DNA from: Dipylidium caninum
Lineage: Eukaryota; Platyhelminthes; Cestoda; Cyclophyllidea; Dipylidiidae
NCBI GenBank assembly: GCA_017562135.1
Contig: QEYB01000466.1
Coordinates: 1 to 64,000, forward strand
DNA length: 64,000 bases
Direction of reading: 5' to 3'
Below are positions 1 through 12,065 of this stretch, piece by piece. The position numbers and the translations under genes were made by a program. The notes under the pieces are model-generated. The model saw only the letters and a list, made by a program, of their open reading frames with translations, ran no database searches and was not told the DNA's origin. The first letter of the stretch is position 1. Each line of letters opens with the position of its first letter.

Positions 1-392
1 AATGCGACACCGTTTGCGACTCTGGCACACACCAGCGCGAAGAGAGGCGACGCGGCAGGGACAATTGGCGTGGACCGGTGTCTGCCGCGGGGCGAATTCC
101 CGTCAGGCGGGAGAGCAGTCGGATCGAGTGGCACCGAGCGCCACGGTGTAAGGCGTCACACTGCCACAACACGCCTGGAGAAGGCGGCCGCATAAAGAAC
201 AGGCCGGAGGACGATCCGGGAAGGACGACGAGAGGACAGGACGGACTCGGCCACGCACTGCTCCGGCACCTGACCAGACCACACACAAGCCCCACTCCTC
301 CCCATTCGCCACCGGAGCTAATTCTAGTTATGCATACGAGGCAACCGTGCGGGTGCTCACAGCACGTTTTGCATAGGTATTTCATGGTTCAA

Positions 393-646
393 TGGGACCG
401 TGAGATCACTCGAGGTAATGCAAGTAGAACTCACAGCCGACACGCGTGCGCCTCACACGGGGGTTGAAGTCAAGAGCGCCACAGCACTGCCCGTCTTGTC
501 GGGTTGGAAAAAATTGGGGGTACAGGTAAGCGAGGCGGAGCCTTTCATTGTAAGCCAACTCACTCTCGAACATAGTAGGCAACCGACCGTTGCAGAAATT
601 ACACTGGCAAGCCCGGTTGTTCGAGAACAGATACGACTGACACCCG
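393..646 (-). pseudogene. Degenerate U2 snRNA copy at left array edge
   Basis: Only islands of U2 remain: the stem-loop IV block around 393-420, the part leading into stem-loop III near 500, and the stem IIa side near 590-640. Insertions separate the islands, and the 5' end with stem I is absent. Beyond about 650 the sequence jumps to a different part of the repeat unit, so a deletion has removed the promoter side. Confidence 0.75.
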
Positions 647-858
647 ACAGGCGCCACACACGCCGCAGTGACTAACCGATGGACACGCTATCACGCGAGC
701 AGGACGACACGGATGCCAGGCAGTCGTACTGGCACACTACACGACTACCGAATATCGAGCTATGGACTCGTCGCCCTTGACCAGACCCCACCTCCCTCTC
801 CCTCTCTCATCCCGCCACCCCCGCTATTCACTATCTCTTGCTTTGCCATGACCTGAAT

Positions 859-1071
859 GGGCCGAGATCTCGCAGGTAATGCAATACGAGGCCGACCCGC
901 TCGGCAACGCCGCGCCTCCTGAGCCAACGCTACAGCACCCTCCCGGGTTTCGCAAACCATACCAGGTAATTCTTGTCCAACATCTCACTCGCGACCCGTT
1001 GCAGAACATTACAGCATGCAAGCAGAACATGACATCTTACACATGTATCTGACTCGAAGCCGAGAAGCGAT
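859..1071 (-). pseudogene. Degenerate U2 snRNA copy
   Basis: The first ten nucleotides of U2 (ATCGCTTCTC on the minus strand, ending at 1071) and the stem IV block are kept. The branch-site recognition stretch has changed from GTGTAGTATCTG to GTGTAAGATGT, the stem IIb hairpin is lost, and the copy is about 25 nt too long. The promoter-like block upstream (near 1111-1130) is still recognisable. Probably not functional. Confidence 0.8.
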
Positions 1072-1886
1072 AAAGTCCGCGCGCCTCGAGAGGCGCGCCT
1101 CGCGATCTCCACTTGCCCCGTGACCCGCCCTTCCTCACATCAAGCCGCTCACCCGCCTCGCACCGCAGGCTGCGCCTCACACGCCCTCCTCTTGGCTACG
1201 AGGCGGACCCCGACTTGTCGCCTTCCCCAGTCCAGGCTCACCGGGCTCTCCGGGCCTGTCTACAGACGCGGGCACACACTACTCACTTCGGTCCACTTGC
1301 CCATCAGTAGTTGAGGGCCGTGGAGGGGCGCCCTCTCCTCCACCAGCCTAACGAGGACTTGGGGTAGGCGCGCCCTTAGCCCAAGCGAAGGTTAAGGCGA
1401 GGCCACACTGGCCCCCTTCCAATATACTCCCAGGCGGGTTTGCCTAAGCCACGCACCTCCACTCATCGAAGTGGCGCCCACCTCCTCGTCTCTTGTCCGT
1501 GGTGCCACCTCCGCGATTGCAACACCCGTCTCCCCCCCCCCCCTCAGACTGGGGGCAATGGCGACACGGTGTGCGACTGTGGCACCACACAGGCCGAAAG
1601 AGAAGGCGACCACGGACCAGAGGACAATATGGCAGTGAGCCGGGTGTCTGCCGCGGGGCGAATTCCACCAGTCAGACAGCGGAGAGCAGTGCGATCGAGT
1701 GGCACCGAGCGCCACGGTGGAGGCGGTCAACATTTGCACCCTGAGAAGGCGGCCGCAAGACGGCCGAGAGGACGACCGGAGGAGTACGAGGACAGCGGAC
1801 GTCGGACCAGCACTGCTCCGCGCCTTGACCAGACCCCCACTCCCTCCCTTTCGCCACCGCTATTCTATTTGCTTTGCCATATGAAT

Positions 1887-2078
1887 GGCCGATCCCTCCG
1901 CGAGGTTAATGCAATACGAGGCCGACCCGTGGACGGGTTGAGCAAGCTCACAGCACCCGTCCGGGTTGGAAAAAATACAGGTAATTTCATTTGGTCCCAA
2001 ATTAGGGACCGTTGCAGAAATTACACTGCAAAGAACAGATACTACACATGATCTTAGCTCAGAGAGCCGAGAAGCGAT
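1887..2078 (-). ncRNA. RNU2: U2 snRNA, variant copy with indels
   Basis: This copy is full length but about five bases longer than the consensus. Differences cluster in the 3' stem IV (extra C and CG, extra T), the U-run (six U) and the stem IIb flank (extra T). The 5' half, including stem I and the branch-recognition segment, is intact. The 3' stem changes may weaken U2B''/U2A' binding, so it is either a minor variant or an early pseudogene. Confidence 0.7.
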
Positions 2079-2905
2079 AAAGTCGCGCGCCTCCCCGAGA
2101 GGCGCCGCCTTCGCCAGATCTCCACTTGCCCCGTGACCCGCCCTTCCTCACACTTCAAGCCCGCTCACCGCGCCTCGCACCGCAGGCTGCCGCCTCACAC
2201 GCCCTCCCTCTTGGCTACGAGGCGGACCGCCGACTTGTCCGCCTTCCCCCAGTCCAGGGCCTCCACGGGCTCCCGGGCCTGTCTACAGACGCGGGCACAC
2301 ACTACTCACTTCGGTCCACTTGCCCATCAGTAGTTGAGGGCCGTGGAGGGGCGCGCCCTCCCTCCACCAGCCTAACGAGGACTTGGGGTAGCGCGCCCTA
2401 GCCCAAGCGAAGGTAAGGCGAGGCCACACTGGCCCCCTCCAATATACTCCCCAGGCGGGTTTGCCTAAGCCACGCACCTCCACTCATCGAGGTGGCGCCC
2501 ACCTCCTCGTCTCTTGTCCGTGGTGCCACCTCCCGCGACTGCAACCCGTCTCCCCCCCCCCCCCTCAGACTGGGGGGCAATGGCGACACGGTGTGCGACT
2601 GTGGCACCACACAGGCGCGAAAGGAGAGGCGACCACGGACCAAGGACAATTGGCAGTGAGCCGGGTGTCTGCCGCGGGGCGAATTCCACCAGACAGGCGG
2701 AGAGCAGTGCGATCGAGTGGCACCGAGCGCCACGGTGGAGGCGGTCAACATTGCACCCTGGAGAAGGCGGCCGCAAGACGGCCGGAGGACGACCGGAGGA
2801 CGTACGGAGGACAGCGGACGTCGGACAGCACTGCTCCGCGCCTTGACCAGACCCCCACTCCCTCCCCTTCGCCACCGCTATTCTATTTTGCTTTGCCATA
2901 TGAAT

Positions 2906-3092
2906 GGGCCCGATCCTCGAGGTAATGCAATACGAGGCCGACCCGTGGACGGGGTTGAGCAAGCTCACAGCACCCGTCCGGGTTGGAAAAATACAGGTAA
3001 TTTCATTGGTCCCAAATTAGGACCGTTGCAGAAATTACACTGCAAAGAACAGATACTACACATGATCTTAGCTCAGAGAGCCGAGAAGCGAT
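2906..3092 (-). ncRNA. RNU2: U2 snRNA copy with two single-base changes
   Basis: This copy is 187 nt long, but compared with the consensus copy at 3911-4097 it has one extra C in the 3' stem IV and lacks one G in the 3' arm of the stem IIb hairpin, so the length is unchanged by chance. The 5' half is identical to the others. Confidence 0.85.
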
Positions 3093-3882
3093 AAAGTCGC
3101 GCGCCTCCGAGAGGCGCCGCCTCGCCAGATCTCCACTTGCCCCGTGACCCGCCCTTCCTCACACTCAAGCCCGCTCACCGCGCCTCGCACCGCAGGCTGC
3201 CGCCTCACACGCCCTCCCTCTTGGCTACGAGGCGGACCGCCGACTTGTCCGCCTTCCCCCAGTCCAGGGCCTCCACCGGGCTCCCGGGCCTGTCTACAGA
3301 CGCGGGCACACACTACTCACTTCGGTCCACTTGCCCATCAGTAGTTGAGGGCCGTGGAGGGGCGCGCCTCCCTCCACCAGCCTAACGAGGACTTGGGGAG
3401 CGCGCCCTAGCCCAAGCGAAGGTAAGGCGAGGCCACACTGGCCCCCTCCAATATACTCCCCAGGCGGGTTTGCTAAGCCACGCACCTCCACTCATCGAGG
3501 TGGCGCCCACCTCCTCGTCTCTTGTCCGTGGTGCCACCTCCCGCGACTGCAACCCGTCTCCCCCCCCCCTCAGACTGGGGGGCAATGGCGACACGGTGTG
3601 CGACTGTGGCACCACACAGGCGCGAAAGGAGAGGCGACCACGGACCAGAGGACAATTGGCAGTGAGCCGGGTGTCTGCCGCGGGCGAATTCCACCAGTCA
3701 GGCGGAGAGCAGTGCGATCGAGTGGCACCGAGCGCCACGGTGGAGGCGGTCAACATTGCACCCTGGAGAAGGCGCCGCAAGACGGCCGGAGGACGACCGG
3801 AGGACGTACGGAGGACAGCGGACGTCGGACCAGCACTGCTCCGCGCCTTGACCAGACCCCCACTCCCTCCCCTTCGCCACCG

Positions 3883-3896
3883 CTATTCTATTTTGC
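3883..3896 (-). promoter_or_regulatory. Candidate U2 3' box
   Basis: On the minus strand GCAAAATAGAATAG lies 15-28 nt downstream of the U2 3' end. It resembles the AAA-rich 3' box that directs snRNA end formation by Integrator. The element recurs below each U2 copy with only small changes. Confidence 0.4.
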
Positions 3897-3910
3897 TTTG
3901 CCATATGAAT

Positions 3911-4097
3911 GGGCCGATCCTCGAGGTAATGCAATACGAGGCCGACCCGTGGACGGGGTTGAGCAAGCTCACAGCACCCGTCCGGGTTGGAAAAATACAG
4001 GTAATTTCATTGGTCCCAAATTAGGGACCGTTGCAGAAATTACACTGCAAAGAACAGATACTACACATGATCTTAGCTCAGAGAGCCGAGAAGCGAT
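3911..4097 (-). ncRNA. RNU2: U2 spliceosomal snRNA (reference copy)
   Basis: U2 snRNA pairs with the intron branch site in the spliceosome. Read on the minus strand from 4097, it starts ATCGCTTCTCGG and continues GCTAAGATCATGTGTAGTAT, matching the near-universal 5' domain with the GUAGUA branch-site recognition element. Stem I re-pairs as GGCUC/GAGCU. Stem IIa is a perfect UUGCAG/CUGCAA hairpin, IIb is GGUCCC/GGGACC, III is closed by GGACGGG/CCCGUCC around the conserved AGCUUGCU, and IV contains UAUUGCAUUACCUC as in other animals. The stems differ from human by paired changes. Length is 187 nt against 188 in human. The single-stranded U-run is AUUUUUCC, where the usual Sm site has G after the U-run. 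Confidence 0.97.
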
Positions 4098-4140
4098 AAA
4101 GTCGCGCGCCTCCGAGAGGCGCCGCCTCGCCAGATCTCCA

Positions 4141-4158
4141 CTTGCCCCGTGACCCGCC
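4141..4158 (-). promoter_or_regulatory. Candidate U2 proximal promoter element (PSE-like)
   Basis: On the minus strand this is GGCGGGTCACGGGGCAAG at about -61 to -44 from the U2 start. It is kept in every unit with a U2 start, including the decayed copy at 859-1071, while farther spacer varies. Position fits a snRNA proximal sequence element, which is known to be poorly conserved between phyla, so the assignment rests on position and conservation only. Confidence 0.45.
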
Positions 4159-4568
4159 CTTCCTCACACTCAAGCCCGCTCACCGCGCCTCGCACCGCAG
4201 GCTGCCGCCTCACACGCCCTCCCTCTTGGCTACGAGGCGGACCGCCGACTTGTCCGCCTTCCCCCAGTCCAGGGCCTCCACCGGGCTCCCGGGCCTGTCT
4301 ACAGACGCGGGCACACACTACTCACTTCGGTCCACTTGCCCATCAGTAGTTGAGGGCCGTGGAGGGGCGCGCCCTCCCTCCACCAGCCTAACGAGGACTT
4401 GGGGTAGCGCGCCCTAGCCCAAGCGAAGGTAAGGCGAGGCCACACTGGCCCCCTCCAATATACTCCCCAGGCGGGTTTGCCTAAGCCACGCACCTCCACT
4501 CATCGAAGGTGGCGCCCACCTCCTCGTCTCTTGTCCGTGGTGCCACCTCCCGCGACTGCAACCCGTCT

Positions 4569-4592
4569 CCCCCCCCCCCTCAGACTGGGGGG
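4569..4592. repeat. C-run/G-run motif of the U2 spacer
   Basis: Eleven C, a short CT-containing loop and six G form a potential hairpin or G-quadruplex/i-motif. The same element recurs in most units with a C-run of variable length (for example near 1533, 2552, 3560, 5578, 6590, 7601 and 8614). It lies about 470 bp upstream of the U2 start in each unit and is interrupted in the diverged units at 9610 and 10680. Confidence 0.8.
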
Positions 4593-4922
4593 CAATGGCG
4601 ACACGGTGTGCGACTGTGGCACCACACAGGCGCGAAAGGAGAGGCGACCACGGACCAGAGGACAATTGGCAGTGAGCCGGGTGTCTGCCGCGGGGCGAAT
4701 TCCACCAGACAGGCGGAGAGCAGTGCGATCGAGTGGCACCGAGCGCCACGGTGGAGGCGGTCAACATTGCACCCTGGAGAAGGCGGCCGCAAGACGGCCG
4801 GAGGACGACCGGAGGACGTACGGAGGACAGCGGACGTCGGACCAGCACTGCTCCGCGCCTTGACCAGACCCCCACTCCCTCCCCTTCGCCACCGCTATTC
4901 TATTTTGCTTTGCCATATGAAT

Positions 4923-5109
4923 GGGCCGATCCTCGAGGTAATGCAATACGAGGCCGACCCGTGGACGGGGTTGAGCAAGCTCACAGCACCCGTCCGGGTT
5001 GGAAAAATACAGGTAATTTCATTGGTCCCAAATTAGGGACCGTTGCAGAAATTACACTGCAAAGAACAGATACTACACATGATCTTAGCTCAGAGAGCCG
5101 AGAAGCGAT
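4923..5109 (-). ncRNA. RNU2: U2 snRNA, consensus copy
   Basis: Identical by eye to the 3911-4097 copy, with the same upstream promoter-like block and the same 3'-box-like element. Confidence 0.96.
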
Positions 5110-5932
5110 AAAGTCGCGCGCCTCCGAGAGGCGCCGCCTCGCCAGATCTCCACTTGCCCCGTGACCCGCCCTTCCTCACACTCAAGCCCGCTCACCGCGC
5201 CTCGCACCGCAGGCTGCCGCCTCACACGCCCTCCCTCTTGGCTACGAGGCGGACCGCCGACTTGTCCGCCTTCCCCCAGTCCAGGGCCTCCACCGGGCTC
5301 CCGGGCCTGTCTACAGACGCGGGCACACACTACTCACTTCGGTCCACTTGCCCATCAGTAGTTGAGGCCGTGGAGGGGCGCGCCCTCCCTCCACCAGCCT
5401 AACGAGGACTTGGGGTAGCGCGCCCTAGCCCAAGCGAAGGTAAGGCGAGGCCACACTGGCCCCCTCCAATATACTCCCCAGGCGGGTTTGCCTAAGCCAC
5501 GCACCTCCACTCATCGAGGTGGCGCCCACCTCCTCGTCTCTTGTCCGTGTGCCACCTCCCGCGACTGCAACCCGTCTCCCCCCCCCCCTCAGACTGGGGG
5601 GCAATGGCGACACGGTGTGCGACTGTGGCACCACACAGGCGCGAAAGGAGAGGCGACCACGGACCAGAGGACAATTGGCAGTGAGCCGGGTTGTCTGCCG
5701 CGGGGCGAATTCCACCAGACAGGCGGAGAGCAGTGCGATCGAGTGGCACCGAGCGCCACGGTGGAGGCGGTCAACATTGCACCCTGGAGAAGGCGGCCGC
5801 AAGACGGCCGGAGGACGACCGGAGGACGTACGGAGGACAGCGGACGTCGGACCAGCACTGCTCCGCGCCTTGACCAGACCCCCACTCCCTCCCCTTCGCC
5901 ACCGCTATTCTATTTTGCTTTGCCATATGAAT

Positions 5933-6119
5933 GGGCCGATCCTCGAGGTAATGCAATACGAGGCCGACCCGTGGACGGGGTTGAGCAAGCTCACAGCACC
6001 CGTCCGGGTTGGAAAAATACAGGTAATTTCATTGGTCCCAAATTAGGGACCGTTGCAGAAATTACACTGCAAAGAACAGATACTACACATGATCTTAGCT
6101 CAGAGAGCCGAGAAGCGAT
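5933..6119 (-). ncRNA. RNU2: U2 snRNA, consensus copy
   Basis: Identical by eye to the reference copy. Its surrounding spacer is also the consensus type. Confidence 0.96.
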
Positions 6120-6939
6120 AAAGTCGCGCGCCTCCGAGAGGCGCCGCCTCGCCAGATCTCCACTTGCCCCGTGACCCGCCCTTCCTCACACTCAAGCCCG
6201 CTCACCGCGCCTCGCACCGCAGGCTGCCGCCTCACACGCCCTCCCTCTTGGCTACGAGGCGGACCGCCGACTTGTCCGCCTTCCCCCAGTCCAGGGCCTC
6301 CACCGGGCTCCCGGGCCTGTCTACAGACGCGGGCACACACTACTCACTTCGGTCCACTTGCCCATCAGTAGTTGAGGGCCGTGGAGGGGCGCGCCCTCCC
6401 TCCACCAGCCTAACGAGGACTTGGGGTAGCGCGCCCTAGCCCAAGCGAAGGTAAGGCGAGGCCACACTGGCCCCCTCCAATATACTCCCCAGGCGGGTTT
6501 GCCTAAGCCACGCACCTCCACTCATCGAGGTGGCGCCCACCTCCTCGTCTCTTGTCCGTGGTGCCACCTCCCGCGACTGCAACCCGTCTCCCCCCCCCCC
6601 CTCAGACTGGGGGGCAATGGCGACACGGTGTGCGACTGTGGCACCACACAGGCGCGAAAGGAGAGGCGACCACGGACCAGAGGACAATTGGCAGTGAGCC
6701 GGGTGTCTGCCGCGGGGCGAATTCCACCAGACAGGCGGAGAGCAGTGCGATCGAGTGGCACCGAGCGCCACGGTGGAGGCGGTCAACATTGCACCCTGGA
6801 GAAGGCGGCCGCAAGACGGCCGGAGAGACGAGGACGTACGGAGGACGCGACGTCGGACGTCGACGGAGCACTGCTCCGCGCCTTGACCAGACCCCCTCCC
6901 TCGCCACCGCTATTCTATTTGCTGCTTTGCCATATGAAT

Positions 6940-7127
6940 GGGCCGATCCTCGAGGTAATGCAATACGAGGCCGACCCGTGGACGGGGTTGAGCAAGCTCA
7001 CAGCACCCGTCCGGGTTGGAAAAAATACAGGTAATTTCATTGGTCCCAAATTAGGGACCGTTGCAGAAATTACACTGCAAAGAACAGATACTACACATGA
7101 TCTTAGCTCAGAGAGCCGAGAAGCGAT
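6940..7127 (-). ncRNA. RNU2: U2 snRNA, six-U Sm-region variant
   Basis: 188 nt. It differs from the reference only by one additional U in the U-run between stems IIb and III. The spacer on its 3' side (about 6820-6925) has lost and rearranged short GGACGACCGGAGGACG repeats. Confidence 0.95.
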
Positions 7128-7955
7128 AAAGTCGCGCGCCTCCGAGAGGCGCCGCCTCGCCAGATCTCCACTTGCCCCGTGACCCGCCCTTCCTCACACT
7201 CAAGCCCGCTCACCGCGCCTCGCACCGCAGGCTGCCGCCTCACACTCCCTCCCCTCTTGGCTACGAGGCGGACCGCCGACTTGTCCGCCTTCCCCCAGTC
7301 CAGGGCCTCCACCGGGCTCCCGGGCCTGTCTACAGACGCGGGCACACACTACTCACTTCGGTCCACATTGCCCATCAGTAGTTGAGGGCCGTGGAGGGGC
7401 GCGCCCTCCCTCCACCAGCCTAACGAGGACTTGGGGTAGCGCGCCCTAGCCCAAGCGAAGGTAAGGGCGAGGCCACACTGGCCCCCTCCAATATACTCCC
7501 CAGGCGGGTTTGCCTAAGCCACGCACCTCCACTCATCGAGGTGGCGCCCACCTCCTCGTCTCTTGTCCGTGGTGCCACCTCCCGCGACTGCAACCCGTCT
7601 CCCCCCCCCCCCTCAGACTGGGGGGCAATGGCGACACGGTGTGCGACTGTGGCACCACACAGGCGCGAAAGGAGAGGCGACCACGGACCAGAGGACAATT
7701 GGCAGTGAGCCGGGTGTCTGCCGCGGGGCGAATTCCACCAGACAGGCGGAGAGCAGTGCGATCGAGTGGCACCGAGCGCCACGGTGGAGGCGGTCAACAT
7801 TGCACCCTGGAGAAGGCGGCCGCAAGACGGCCGGAGGACGACCGGAGGACGTACGGAGGACAGCGGACGTCGGACCAGCACTGCTCCGCGCCTTGACCAG
7901 ACCCCCACTCCCTCCCCTTCGCCACCGCTATTCTATTTTGCTTTGCCATATGAAT

Positions 7956-8142
7956 GGGCCGATCCTCGAGGTAATGCAATACGAGGCCGACCCGTGGACG
8001 GGGTTGAGCAAGCTCACAGCACCCGTCCGGGTTGGAAAAATACAGGTAATTTCATTGGTCCCAAATTAGGGACCGTTGCAGAAATTACACTGCAAAGAAC
8101 AGATACTACACATGATCTTAGCTCAGAGAGCCGAGAAGCGAT
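7956..8142 (-). ncRNA. RNU2: U2 snRNA, consensus copy
   Basis: Identical by eye to the reference copy, in a consensus-type spacer. Confidence 0.96.
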
Positions 8143-8950
8143 AAAGTCGCGCGCCTCCGAGAGGCGCCGCCTCGCCAGATCTCCACTTGCCCCGTGACCC
8201 GCCCTTCCTCACACTCAAGCCCGCTCACCGCGCCTCGCACCGCAGGCTGCCGCCTCACACGCCCTCCCTCTTGGCCCTACGAGGCGGACCGCCGACTTGT
8301 CCGCCTTCCCCCAGTCCAGGGCCTCCACCGGGCTCCCGGGCCTGTCTACAGACGCGGGCACACACTACTCACTTCGGTCCACTTGCCCATCAGTAGTTGA
8401 GGGCCGTGGAGGGGCGCGCCCTCCCTCCACCAGCCTAACGAGGACTTGGGGTAGCGCGCCCTAGCCCAAGCGAAGGTAAGGCGAGGCCACACTGGCCCCC
8501 TCCAATATACTCCCCAGGCGGGTTTGCCTAAGCCACGCACCTCCACTCATCGAGGTGGCGCCCACCTCCTCGTCTCTTGTCCGTGTGCCACCTCCCGCGA
8601 CTGCAACCCGTCTCCCCCCCCCCCTCAGACTGGGGGGCAATGGCGACACGGTGTGCGACTGTGGCACCACACAGGCGCGAAAGGAGAGGTGACCACGGAC
8701 CAGAGGACAATTGGCAGTGAGCCGGGTGTCTGCCGCGGGGCGAATTCCACCAGACAGGCGGAGAGCAGTGCGATCGAGTGGCACGAGCGCCACGGTGGAG
8801 GCGGTCAACATTGCACCCTGGAGAAGGCGGCCGCAAGACGGCCGGAGACGACCGGAGGACGTACGGAGGACAGCGGACGCAGACACTGCTCCGCGCCTCG
8901 ACCAGACCCCCACTCGCCACCGCTATTCTATTTTGCTTTGCCATATGAAT

Positions 8951-9138
8951 GGGCCGATCCTCGAGGTAATGCAATACGAGGCCGACCCGTGGACGGGGTT
9001 GAGCAAGCTCACAGCACCCGTCCGGGTTGGAAAAAATACAGGTAATTTCATTGGTCCCAAATTAGGGACCGTTGCAGAAATTACACTGCAAAGAACAGAT
9101 ACTACACATGATCTTAGCTCAGAGAGCCGAGAAGCGAT
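8951..9138 (-). ncRNA. RNU2: U2 snRNA, six-U variant
   Basis: 188 nt with six U in the Sm region, as at 6940. The base four positions upstream of its 5' end differs (AAGG instead of AAAG on the plus strand). From here rightwards the spacers begin to diverge. Confidence 0.95.
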
Positions 9139-10013
9139 AAGGTCGCGCGCCTCCGAGAGGCGCCGCCTCGCCATATCTCCACTTGCCCCGTGACCCGCCC
9201 TTCCTCACACTCAAGCCCGCTCACCGCGCCTCGCACCGCAGGCTGCCGCCTCACACGCCCTCCCCTCTTGGCCCTACGAGGCCGACCGCTGACTTGCTCG
9301 CCTTCCCCCAGTGCCAGGGCCTCCACCGGGCTCCCGGCCTGTCCACAGACGCGGGCACACACTACTCACTTGGGCGCACTTGCGCATCAGTAGTTGAGGC
9401 CGTGGAGGCGCGCCCTCCTCCACCAGCCTAACGAGGACTTGGGGTAGCGCGCCCTAGCCCACGAAGGTGGCGAGGCCACACTGACCCCCTCCAATGTACT
9501 CCGCCAGGCAGGTAAGCCTAAGCCACGCACCTCCACTCCCATCGAGGTGGCACCCACCTCCTCGTCTCTTGTCCCCGTGTGCCACCTCTCCGCGACTGCA
9601 ACCCGTCTCCTCGCCTCTGCCCCTCCCAGACTGGGGGGCAATGGCGACACGGCGTGGACTGTGGCACGACACAGGGCGAAAGGAGAGGTGACCACGGACC
9701 AGAGGACAATTGGCAGTGAGCCGGGTGTCGGCTCCCTACACTCTAGCGTATGCGCGGGGTGCTACGAGGAAGGTTGTCCAATTCCAGACAGGCGGAGAGC
9801 AGTGCGATCGAGTGGCACCGAGCACCACGGTGGAGGCGGTTAACCTCGCCCTCTGAAGAAGGCGGCCGAATGACGAGACGAGACGAGACCCCCGCCCCGC
9901 CCCGCCGACGTACGGAGGAAGGCGGACGTCGGACCAGACACCGCTCCGCGCCTTGACCAGACCCCCACTCCCTCCCCTTCGCCACCGCTACTATTTTGCT
10001 TTGCCATATGAAT

Positions 10014-10200
10014 GGGCCGATCCTCGAGGTAATGCAATACGAGGCCGACCCGTGGACGGGGTTGAGCAAGCTCACAGCACCCGTCCGGGTTGGAAAAATA
10101 CAGGTAATTTCATTGGTCCCAAATTAGGGACCGTTGCAGAAATTACACTGCAAAGAACAGATACTACACATGATCTTAGCTCAGAGAGCCGAGAAGCGAT
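10014..10200 (-). ncRNA. RNU2: U2 snRNA, consensus copy in a diverged spacer
   Basis: The snRNA is identical to the reference although the spacer on its 3' side carries many indels, including an insertion at about 9728-9775. The contrast suggests selection or gene conversion acting on the RNA gene. Confidence 0.96.
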
Positions 10201-11019
10201 AAAGTCGCGCGCCTCCGAGAGGCGCCGCCTCGCCAGATCTCCACTTGCCCCGTGACCCGGCCTTCCTCACACTCAAGCCCGCTCACCGCGCCTCGCACCG
10301 CAGGCTGCCGCCTCACACGCCCTCCCCTCTTCCCTACGAGGCGGACCGCCGACTTGTCTCGCCTTCCCCCAGTGCAGGGCCTCCACCGGGCTCCCAGGGC
10401 CTGTCCACAGACGCGGGCACACACTACTCACTTGGTCCACTTGCCATCAGTAGTTGCAGGCCGTGGAGGGCGCGCCCTCTCCACCAGCCTAACGAGGAGT
10501 TGGGGTAGCGCGCCCTAGCCTCAAGCGAAGGTAAGGCGAGGCCACACTGGCCCCCTCCAATATACTCCGCCAGGCGGGTTTGCCTAAGCCACGCACCTCC
10601 ACTCATCGAGGTGGCGCCCACCTCCTCGTCTCTTGTCCCGTGTGCCACCTCCCGCGACTGCAACCGTCTCCTCGCCTCCCCACCTCCCCCCCTCAGACTG
10701 GGGCAGGGGCGACACGGCGTGCGACTGTGGCACGACACAGGCGCGAAAGGAGAGGTGACCACGGACCCCAGAGGACAATTGGCAGTGAGCCGGGTGTCTG
10801 CCGCGGGGCGAATTCCACCAGACAGGCGGAGAGCAGTGCACGATCGAGTGGCAGCGAGCACCACGGTGGAGGCGGTTAACATTGCACCCTGGAGAAGGCG
10901 GCCGCAAGACGAGCGAGACGAGACGACCGGAGGACAGGCGGAGACGCAGACACTGCTCCGCGCCTCGACCAAGACCCGCCCTCGCCACCGCTATTCTATA
11001 TTTGCTTTGCCATATGAAT

Positions 11020-11206
11020 GGGCCGATCCTCGAGGTAATGCAATACGAGGCCGACCCGTGGACGGGGTTGAGCAAGCTCACAGCACCCGTCCGGGTTGGA
11101 AAAATACAGGTAATTTCATTGGTCCCAAATTAGGGACCGTTGCAGAAATTACACTGCAAAGAACAGATACTACACATGATCTTAGCTCAGAGAGCCGAGA
11201 AGCGAT
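11020..11206 (-). ncRNA. RNU2: U2 snRNA, consensus copy in a diverged spacer
   Basis: The snRNA is identical to the reference. The 3' flank has TCTATATTTGC in place of TCTATTTTGC, a small change inside the 3'-box-like element. Confidence 0.96.
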
Positions 11207-12065
11207 AAAGTCGCGCGCCTCCGAGAGGCGCCGCCTCGCCATATCTCCACTTGCCCCGTGACCCGCCTTCCTCACACTCAAGCCCGCTCACCGCGCCTCG
11301 CACCGCAGGCTGCCGCCTCACACTCCCTCCCTCTTGGCCCTACGAGGCCGGACCGCTGACTTGCTCGCCTTCCCCCAGTGCATGGCCTCCACCGGGCTCC
11401 CAGGCCTGTCTACAGACGCGGGCACACACTACTCACTTCGGTCGCACATGCCCATCAGTAGTTGCAGGCCGTCGGAGGGGCGCGCCCGCTCTCCACCAGC
11501 TAACGAGGAGTTGGGGTAGCGCGCCTAGCCTCAAGCGAAGGTGGCGAGGCCACACTGACCCCCTCCAATATACCCGCCAGGCAGGTAAGCCTAAGCCACG
11601 CACCTCCACACCCATCGAGGTGGCGCCCACCTCCTCGTCTCTTGCCGTGTGCCACCTCCGCGACTGCAACGCGTCTCCTCCCTCTGCCCCACCTCAGACT
11701 GGGGCAGGGGCGACACGGCGTAGGACTGTGGCACGACAGGGCGAAAGGAGAGGCGACCACGGACCCCAGAACAATTGGCAGTGAGCAGGGTGTCGGCTCC
11801 TACACTCTAGGCGTATGCGAGGCGGTGGTGCTACGGGCCCCGGCCGCGGGGTGAATTCCACCAGACAGGCGGAGCGCAGTGCACGATCGAGTGGCACCGA
11901 GCACCACGGTGGAGGCGGTTAACATTGCCCTCTGGAGAAGGCGGCCGAGATGATACGAGACGAGACCGAGGACGTACGGAGGACAGCGGAGTCGCAGCAC
12001 CGCTCCGCGCCTTGACCAAGCCCGCCCCTCGCCACCGCTATTCTATATTGCTTTGCCATATGAAT

